A stretch of DNA of 64,000 nucleotides, taken from contig CM040753.1 in assembly GCA_022829145.1 (NCBI GenBank), forward strand, positions 7,720,884 to 7,784,883, written 5' to 3'. Each line of letters starts with the position of its first letter. The stretch's first letter is position 1. A program made the position numbers and the translations under genes. The DNA comes from Albula goreensis (Eukaryota; Chordata; Actinopteri; Albuliformes; Albulidae). Below the pieces are notes generated by a model. That model ran no database searches. It was not told where the DNA came from and saw only the letters and a list, made by a program, of their open reading frames with translations. Below are positions 55,704-64,000 of this stretch, piece after piece.

Positions 55704-56821
55704 TTAAAAACATGGGTGGGGTACTGAAGATGTATGCTATTTTCCAATCCTACTGACTGCTGCATTGAAAAAAATCTGTGAACGACTGAAGGAGTCAGGT
55801 TTAATAAATTACGTTACAAGCATGTAGCAGTTGCATAGCTTGGGGTTTGAAGTGCAATAACACCTTAGAGGAGGGAAGTACCTACCCAGAGACCAGAAAT
55901 ATGAAATCATAAGATTCAATGGGAAACCTGATTATTAACCTGTCAAGAACACTAAATGATTAAGTAATACAATAAACAGGTGGAGCATTTCAGATGTACA
56001 CTTGAGTAATGGACTAATCCTACAGAGGGTTATATTTCTTCAAACAATATCCATGTGCATAACGAGATAAAATCTGTAAAGGAAGACAAGGTATGTAAAT
56101 CAAAACCTCATAAGGCTACTTCCAAAGCAACTGTATAACACTATAACAAACAGCAGGATCATGGGTCTGACCAAAGCAAACCCAGTCTATTCACAATATA
56201 GATTCACTTGTGCGCTCTTAAATATCCTTGCATTACAGCTCAACATCTCATCTGTTAAACCATGAAAATGAGGAACACTCCTTTAAAGTAGGATTCAGTT
56301 AATCAGTATTCATGCTGAATCCATGCCTGTTTGTCACGCCTTAGTTTAAAAAAAAATTCAGGGGGTCAACCCTTTTGGTTGAAAGGTTGAGTCCTAAATC
56401 CTTCAGCGCTAACGTGCTGTGGAGCTTTGTCCTTGAGCAGGACAGGGCTGGACCTTGACGTGCAGATCGGCAGCACTGATGCCAGGCTGGGAGGAACAGC
56501 GGGTCGCAAGCTACTCGATAGCATACTCTTGGACGGCGGGCAGGTTCAGATCGTGACCCCGCCTTCCCTTCCAGAGTGGCTATCAGGGCCTGCATCTTAA
56601 TTGAAAGAATAAAAAGCGACGGGGAGAAGCGCAGGGGGGACGGCCCGTGCCCAAACCCTGGTGCATCTGCATGCAAGAGCGAACACCACAATTAAATTAA
56701 GAACCTTTCCTTTTTTTGGTTTCATCATTTCTTATGTTGCAGGTGTGTGCTGGGGTGAGGCTCAAAAACACTTAAAGATCCAGATAAATTCAGATGCACA
56801 CATTTTTCCCTGTGTCTATAT

Positions 56822-56947
56822 CCACACACAAACACACACACACACACGTACACAGGGGCAAACACACAAATAAACACATTGTATATACAAATAAACACAC
56901 AGACATATGCATGAACACACACACACACACACACGAACACAGGCACA
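56822..56947. repeat. Interrupted CA-rich repeat
   Basis: Several CA runs are separated by AAACAC and ATATGCATGAA segments. Confidence 0.85.
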
Positions 56948-57156
56948 CGCAGACAGGTTTGCCTATGAAGCCGAGTGCACATTAGATGTGCATGTGGAGA
57001 CACCAGCGGGAAAAGAAACTCAAGTTGTGGCCTAATAACCTGGTCTTTCAGGGTGAGCGTTTGGAGAGCACTGGACAGTCTTTAACAAACAGCCCATTAG
57101 CCAGCCAATGTCTGCACATGAGAGGGGACCAGGAACACACTGTGCTAAGAGAGAGG

Positions 57157-57510
57157 AGTGAGTGAGTGTGAGTGCATGAGACAGTATGAGTGAGTGAGCG
57201 TGCACTCAACCCAGGAGGTGAAGGGGAAGAGAGGGGGGGGAAGTGACTGCATGTGTATCATACAAAATGATGTGTGTGAGTAAATATGTGCTATTATGAG
57301 TAAACGAGTATGGGAGGAGGGAATGAAAGAATGAGTGAGAGACTGCGTAAGGGACCAGAATGAGTGACTGAGTGAATGACTCACTGAGTGAGTAAATGAG
57401 AAAAAGTCAAAGGGGCAAGAAAGGATGAATGAGTGATAGACATGAGCAAGCGAGTTCAGGACAAGGACACATTTCGGCGAGTGAGTATTAGCAAGTGAGT
57501 GGGTGGAAAA
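57157..57510. repeat. Degenerate GAGT array
   Basis: About 350 bp is dominated by TGAGTGAG-like words with many substitutions. It is probably an old expanded tetranucleotide. The chance minus-strand reading frame (H/S/T-rich) across it is not a gene. Confidence 0.7.
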
Positions 57511-59414
57511 AGTACGTGAGAGGGCAGCGTGATAGAACACATGTTCCAGGACCGACAGTCACTCTTCCCTCTGGCCTGGGCCATGTCTCTGGCCGCCAGA
57601 TTCCCGCGCAAGTCGACAGACGTGGGCTGGGACCCCGCGGCTTGCCACAGCCAGGCAGGGGAGAAAGAACGGCGTGGTGCAGTGAGAAGCACCAGCCGTG
57701 CCCTGAGTCACGCCACGCTGCTACCCACATGGGTGCTTGGCCCCCCCCAGCCAGGCTGACTCAGTGACCGCCTGGCCTGGAGCTCCCATGCTGCACCCCC
57801 ACTGATCCCCAGCTGACAGCACAGATCCTCAGCTCCAGCTCCAGGACACCGCGGCGTGAGCTATCTAACCGCACATCGGCCTGATGGAGCAAACCCAATT
57901 GCTCCAACATAAGCATCACAAAAGAAAGAGCATCACAAAAGAAAGTTCCATATTCTTCACAAAGTTGTTCCTCAAGACAGAGGTGGATGTGTCTTTCTTA
58001 GTGTGCCTCAGAGTCTTTGGAGGAAGCAGTTTGGGAAAACATCTGATTTTCAGAGCCATTACACTGGAGCCCTTTGGAATTACCCTTGGCGGCTTAGTGA
58101 TGTCACTTCCTGCAGCTTCAACGCTCGAAGCCACTCAGAAATTAGTCATACACAGGAGTAGGTGTGTTTATCTCAGGCTGAACTGACATAAGAAAATGAG
58201 GCATGTCTAGTCTTTACTGGCGACAGCTCTCTGATCAGAGGACACAACAACGTGTCGCTGATCCCCTACAGAAACAGAGAGAGACGGGGGAGGTGAACCT
58301 GTTCATCGATTTTACCCCTCTGTCATTTTCATCATTGTATATCTGCTGAAAGGCGTCTTTATAAACCTCAAGACTGTCAGAAACCTCTGGTGAAGGAACT
58401 ATTCCCATGATTCTCCTGTATTTTGGGTGATTCTAAATGGCAGTGTTTTGACTAATCTGACAAACACAAGCCAGTACAAACAGCCGCGGAGAACAGAGAG
58501 AAAAGACTGCCTGTCATGCTGCAGGGATAAGATTGGAGGAGTGAATCATTGCTGCATGCTCCTATTGAATTTGCCTGAAGGGTGACAAACGCACAAACCT
58601 GGGCAAATCCGCTATGCGGTAAGGGCGGGGAAAACAGCTCAGCGACCCCAGTCCACTTTTTCAGTGAGGTACGAAGTCTCTGCACGTTTCGACCTCGCTG
58701 AGGTACTCTGGACTGAGATGAGAGTGGGGGGTGGGCAGGGGGGTTGGCGGGGGCGCTCTGAACTGTGATGACTAGGGTAGCAGCGGGAGGGCGGAGGGGT
58801 CGAGCGACTGTGGCGGGAGAGACTGTCAGGTTTAATGGCCCCCTGGCAGCGCGGCGGCCCACGCTACCCCACAAAGTGAACTCCGCTCGCTTCCCTGGTG
58901 CGGGCTCAGTGTGGGCTCTCACCACAGCGCAGCACCTTCATAAACACAAGTGACAGCCTCAGGAACCTTGGGGGGGGGGGGGGGCATGCAAAGGGGCATG
59001 CCAGTACTGCTTCGCCTGGCAACACAACACCCACAATTCACATGTGGCAGATCAGAAGAAAGGCAGATGAGAGTGACTGAATGGAGTATAAACTTGGGGG
59101 CCCTGGCACCACCCCTCCTAGCATAGCCGGTGTATAGTTGACATGGCGGCAGAGCTGAGAGCAGGGAGAAGATTTCATTAACTCTGACCTACATTTATTG
59201 CGAAAGAAAGTTTGAGATTAAAATTTGTGTGTCATAACACCCCCAAATGCAGTTTCTAGCAAGTATAAATTAATCCCCCTCCTCTTTAAAAGAGCTGTAA
59301 ATTCGGCTGGAAGTTTCTCCATTTCAATATCCTCCAGATTGGTTTTATGATTAAAGCTGAGGACTTGGGTCTTTTGACATTTGACATGGCAGTAAATTTT
59401 ATTCTATTTTATTC

Positions 59415-59440
59415 TTTTTTTTTTTTTTTTTTTTTTTTTA
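59415..59440. repeat. Poly-T run
   Basis: There are about 26 consecutive T residues shortly upstream of a SINE fragment on the minus strand; it could be the A-tail of an old minus-strand retroelement. Confidence 0.8.
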
Positions 59441-59494
59441 CCTTTTTAACATTTGTAGGTATAATGCAGAAACTCCTATCCAAATGGTCAAACA

Positions 59495-59610
59495 TACTTA
59501 CGTTGGCACTTACTGAGGCAATTCAGGTACTTTATTCAAGGAGACAACAACGATGGCCTAGTCTGGACGTGAACCTGAAATCTCAGATGATTCCATATAC
59601 TACAATGCAA
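59495..59610 (-). mobile_element. Probable SINE fragment
   Basis: The sequence CTTACTGAGGCAATTCAGGTACTTTATTCAAGG followed by ACAACAACG resembles the body of the other SINE remnants in the window, in the same (minus) orientation. The tRNA head is not clear. Confidence 0.4.
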
Positions 59611-59765
59611 GCTCCAATACGTCTCAGGCAGGATGCTCCAGCTCTGACATCATACCAGCAGTACATTGACCTGGCATGCGCAGAGCACCACGCCTTACTC
59701 CTTCACTGTCATTGGTGTTGTATGGGGCAAATCCACTTCCCTCACCCTCCCCTCACCTTCCCCTT

Positions 59766-59842
59766 CACTGTTAAAGTGCTTTGAGATCCTGAGATGAGAG
59801 GCACTACGTAACTGTGATCCATTATTTTTATTACGATCTAGC
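59766..59842 (+). mobile_element. L2-type 3' tail (LINE or V-SINE end)
   Basis: GTTAAAGTGCTTTGAGATCC, then a short gap, GAGGCACTACGTAA and an ATTATTTTTATT end match the well-known fish L2/V-SINE tail (AAAGCGCTTTGAGA..GGCGCTATATAA..ATTATT). Only the tail is clear. Confidence 0.6.
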
Positions 59843-61829
59843 AGCATGCTGTCCTTCTGCATACAGTACAGAGTAACATTGAAGGAAAGAGAACCGAGGA
59901 GATTGACGAAACGCATATCCAGGGTAACGCTATGAGGTATGAGGGGGCGGACAGGACGTCTCTAAATGGGTTTACCTCTAACTCGGCCTTGGACTCGAGC
60001 CTCAAAGCCCCCTGTGGCAGCACAGATCGTAAGGTCAGGCATTACGCCTGTAATAGCATGGTGCCAAAATTAAACCAATCGTTACTAAAGCCATTAGCCT
60101 TCAAAACAAATACCTAGCAGCTCAGGAGTGGAGAAATAGGGAAGGTATGCAGACATTAAAATGGTGGACATTATTACACGGGGCTTGCTCCTGGTTTTAC
60201 ACCCTCCCACGAACTAATCTCTCTACAGTAAAACATGGGCGCAATACCACACTGCACTCTTAGATAAAGTGTTTTATACAAATAACATCAAGTAGATTAA
60301 AACACCAGAACAAAAGGCCATCTTTAGCCAAACTTATTTCCTAATTTTGCTCAGTGCCCCCGTCATTGGCTCAGTAACTTCACCAAAGGATAGATTCGAC
60401 ACATCTGTAACATATGCAAGAACGTATGAACAGTTGCCATGATGCAATGGAACACAATTTCAGGGGAAAGACAGAAAACTGATTTTATGGACAGAATTCT
60501 CATACTTTGAGAATTTTCAAAGTACAGGATGTAAGATGTAGCTTAAAACACCTCAGGATGAGTCAAGTGTGTCTCTAATCACATAAATAAAAAATCAGAT
60601 GACGTTAACTGGTGAGAGAGCTGATCAATTTCTCCAAAAATAAAAGCCATTCCTTGCTAGAATAACTTCCACTGTCAGAAAAGAGTAACAATATATAGGT
60701 GTGACATGCAAGGTTATTTGTTCCCAAATCTGTTCTCTGGATAACACACATATTCTAAGTTTTATTTAGTTCTGGAGCAGCTTTTAAAATCTATTTTTAT
60801 AAATCAGAATAGATGTCTCTCTCTTTTCAGAAAGTTATCGTTCCAACATTACTGCATGAAATAAACTGCTTACAGACAAACTAGCAAGCTTTACTTCCTT
60901 TAGCACATCTCAGTCCTTTTTTTCTGACAAGGAAGTTAAATGTGTCAGACTACAAACATTCAAGTCAGCATTGAAAAAAAAACACACCATCAGTCTATCA
61001 TGCTCACACTATCATGATATCCTGGAAGGATATCATTTTACTTTTCGTTCTTCGAAGAAAAGATAAAGAACAGCAGAGTTTACAAAAGGGGAAGTTGTTT
61101 TCCTGACGTGAGTGACATACAGTTCAGCTGACTAGCCACTACAATCTGGCGACCCGACGGGAGAGAGGGAACCAGGATCGACAGGGGTGTGATTTTGGAG
61201 GAGGGTGTTCTCTCTGAGCCCACAGGAGGTTCTTAATGGGGGTCAGGAGCAGTGAATAGCCGCCTAGACTCCTCTGCAGCCTGGGCCAAGCTGAGCGCAC
61301 TAAATCAATTCAATCAAATCAGTCGCACGCACATGCACGCACGCACGCACTCCCTTGGACTCGCTCTCAACGCAGACCCGCTTCTGGTCTTCTGTCCTGA
61401 TTGCGCCAATCCGTACACAAACGGCCTTCCCAGCCACACCGACGAAAACATCAGAGAAAAGCCCCGCTGGGTGCAGCTCAACAGACCTGTCAATGGGGCT
61501 TTCTTCACGCAAACTTTCTCTCAGACGGCTAACTGCTCAGTCAAAACAAACGCCAGGGTTTAATCAACATGCGTCATCAGCTTCGACCGAAATGCCACTC
61601 TTACTCTCTCTGCATGTTCAGTGATCTCCAGCGGGAAACTTCCCAAACTGTGTTCATTAGGAAAACTTTTTTTTTCATTTGTAGGTTAAATTAAGGACAA
61701 ATTACATTCAGATCTGACTCGTACTGCTTTAGGTACAATGCATTCCAAAAAAGTGGAGCATGAACCCAAATAAATAAAAATGCTGCATTGTTAAGGAACT
61801 ATGGTCTGTATAATTTGCTAGCATATATT

Positions 61830-62170
61830 TCCAGGTATTGATCCCGGGCTGGCTCCACGATGAAGATCATCATGTGATGCCTCCTCATCAATTTGCAGGG
61901 ATTCATTTCGCTCTCATCGCAAACGCTGCCATGGCCTCTTGGCAACCCTCTCTTGCGATTATATTTGTTTTTATTTACATCTCCGGCAGCGTTATCTTTT
62001 AAGTGAGCCTTCCTCTTAGATTAAATTGCTTCATGTTGCTGCAAGTCATTTAATGTTAATTTGCTCAGACTTACGGCCATTGAAGCTGACAGGAGAATTA
62101 TTCACACAACGCATGCGTTGAGGAGGAAATGCTTTATTTGGAAGTGGTGCATAATGAGCTGGTATGATCC
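61830..62170. promoter_or_regulatory. Candidate conserved non-coding block
   Basis: This repeat-free stretch contains GATGAAGATCATCATGTGATG, TCATCAATTTGCA, CTTTTAAGTG, TTAATGTTAATTTGC and the palindrome ACGCATGCGT. The composition suggests an enhancer; there is no coding frame. Confidence 0.3.
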
Positions 62171-62189
62171 TGGGAATTCTTTCCCTCCC

Positions 62190-62288
62190 CTATCTCTCTT
62201 CCCTCATCTATCCCTCTCTCCCCATCTCTCCCTCCCTCTTTCTCTTCCTCTCTTTCTTTTCCCCATCTCTCTCTCCCCCCCGCTCTCA
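62190..62288. repeat. CT-rich tract
   Basis: This is a nearly continuous pyrimidine strand with CCCTC and TCTC words. The chance ORFs over it are low-complexity. Confidence 0.85.
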
Positions 62289-63739
62289 CACACATGTAAT
62301 ATGGTTTCCCATGGGACACATGATATTGCAGCACCACAATAGAAGGGAACAAATGGCCCTTCCATTTTTGGTGATTCTGAAAGCTCTGATGATGCCCCAG
62401 TGGAGGTGTGAACAATTAAGATATCTTTTCCTGAGTGGGATTTTTTTTTTCCACTGAGCACGTTTTTTTTCTCTTTCATCTCTATTGTGTTGCTGCTTTT
62501 TAATTGAATTCCAGGATGGCGACTTTTCTCTTCCGTGATAGGAGGACAATGGAATGAGAGAGCCCCAGGCATTCTGCCTGTGGAGGATCACCTGTGCGGG
62601 GGAGGAGAGTTTTGTGAGGCCTGGGAGGGGGGTGTGGTGGTGATGGGTGGGGGGGCACGGACGGGAGTCTGGCAGGGGGAACAGCTGGGGAGCACAGACC
62701 ACGGAAATGGCAGCGTGTTAAACAAGCTGTACCGCTACTGCACTTGAGTCTTTTCAATATTTATAACTGGGAGGGAACTATTAGCGTGAGCGGTGTGAGG
62801 AGCCTCATCTCTGTGATTGCAGTCTGAAAATCAGGCTCAGGAGGGGAAACAGCAGCAGCGATGTGCTTTCATCCTGAAGGACCTTAACATAAACACTGTG
62901 TTTAAGTCTGGGACCCACCACATAAATATAGATTAATACCACTTTGGATGTCATAGTTAAATCTACAAACTATACTGTTGTTCTGTCTGTGGACAGAGTC
63001 TTTACGCTGTTACAATTTGTAAAATGAGCCTTCCGAAAGAGCCTCTCTTGTGGTGAAAACTCCTGTCTGAGGAGCTGTGTGCGTCACAGAGCCCATTTCC
63101 TGCTATGGCACTTGACAGACTGTCAGATCTGTCAAAGGAATTACGTTTCCACCTGTGACATCGCACAGAGGGAGGTGGGAAGCATTCACCTGCGCACTCT
63201 TGTCCTTTAACTTATCCGGTGCAAAAAAAAAAAAAAAAGCACAGGACACCTTAATAAGACCTGACTCTATACTCAAACACAGTGACGCTGACAGAAAGTA
63301 CATCTACCAGAATGCTGTCAGCCCAGCTCCACACTGAACTGGTGTTAGACACTGAAGTGCTGCGCAAGGTGCCCCCGGTGGTGGAAAAAGGAATTGCCTT
63401 AGTGCAAACCAGCAAAGCTAAATGCCTTTGGGCTGTGTTCAAACACAAGGTGATTACCTCTTCAAAGATGGCAAGACACCTAACAGATCAAAGGGGAGCA
63501 CAGAAACCTTGCACCTGTGTTTGTTGTCCTTAAATCAGGGGGCTCTCAGAGCTACGAGTGTTCTGTGGAGATTAAAATATTTGTGCATATTAAGTTATTT
63601 ACAAAAAAAATCATTATGCAAGCAGGAGTACGGGCTGGAAACGCCTCACCCGAGGTGGGGAGAGATGATTGACATGGTCTCCCTCTCCACAAATAACACT
63701 GCACTGTAAAAACATGAACAAATTCACCAGCATGTGAGA

Positions 63740-63755
63740 ATACACACACACACAT

Positions 63756-63806
<51 letters not shown>
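63740..63806. repeat. CA microsatellite
   Basis: This is a nearly pure CA run of over 25 units with a few interruptions at both ends. Confidence 0.95.
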
Positions 63807-63812
<6 letters not shown>

Positions 63813-64000
63813 CACATGCACCACATAAATAATAGAGATATTTTGCCGTTGTGATCTGATGCGAGTGCATGGAATGCTTTGATTAGACCTCTCTGGGGGT
63901 GAGGGCTTGTTTACTCAGTCTTCATTCCCCTCCGCTAGAATGACCGCAGTTCAGGACAATCACCCGTCCCACAGCTGATCCATGTCCCGCACGCTGGCAC

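Noticed and set aside
57145-57540. 131-codon minus-strand frame rich in S, H and T
   Set aside because: Produced by the degenerate GAGT array, not a gene.
58452-58925. 157-codon minus-strand frame upstream of exon A
   Set aside because: Checked as a possible PARD3 upstream exon; the sequence does not match any PARD3 segment and it sits in a GC-rich, G-run-containing patch.

Overview
The window looks like vertebrate nuclear DNA, most likely from a ray-finned (teleost-type) fish. Six short protein-coding blocks with GT/AG splice borders are scattered over more than 40 kb. The DNA between them holds long dinucleotide microsatellites, degraded tRNA-derived SINEs and an L2-type 3' tail of a kind common in fish. 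Nothing bacterial or viral was seen, and no long intact ORF belongs to a recognisable gene.

The only gene I can support is pard3, which encodes the cell-polarity scaffold PAR-3. It lies on the minus strand, so it reads from high to low coordinates. Six consecutive internal exons are present: A 55671-55517, B 53441-53397 (a 45-nt microexon), C 45373-45146, D 39238-39010, E 23931-23803 and F 14770-14522. All six have AG acceptors and GT donors, and every junction phase matches. Together they encode 345 codons in one frame, entering and leaving in phase 2. The encoded region starts at the aPKC-binding segment that follows the PDZ domains and runs to the C-terminal part of PAR-3. Its order is: the aPKC/Rho-kinase phosphorylation segment, the optional VADE microexon, the conserved [11 protein letters not shown] block, a lysine-rich segment, and a charged helical region ending in a YAQV motif. 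The N-terminal oligomerisation domain and the PDZ exons lie beyond position 64000. The last exons lie below position 1.

Layout: 1-14521 is the start of a long intron whose next exon is not in view. 14522-23931 holds exons F and E. 23932-39009 is a 15 kb intron rich in AT-rich blocks that look conserved. 39010-45373 holds exons D and C, and a minisatellite abuts exon C. 45374-55671 holds exons B and A, plus a 40-bp minisatellite and a foldback element. 55672-64000 is the upstream intron.

No undescribed gene system was found. The most notable structures are these. A 33-bp minisatellite of about 10 units has a first unit (in gene direction) that contains the working splice donor of exon C. The in-frame microexon has a perfect TACTAAC branch site and an upstream TGCATG. 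There are also a foldback (MITE-like) element, purine-pyrimidine palindromes that could form Z-DNA, several G-quadruplex candidates, and blocks that resemble conserved non-coding enhancers.
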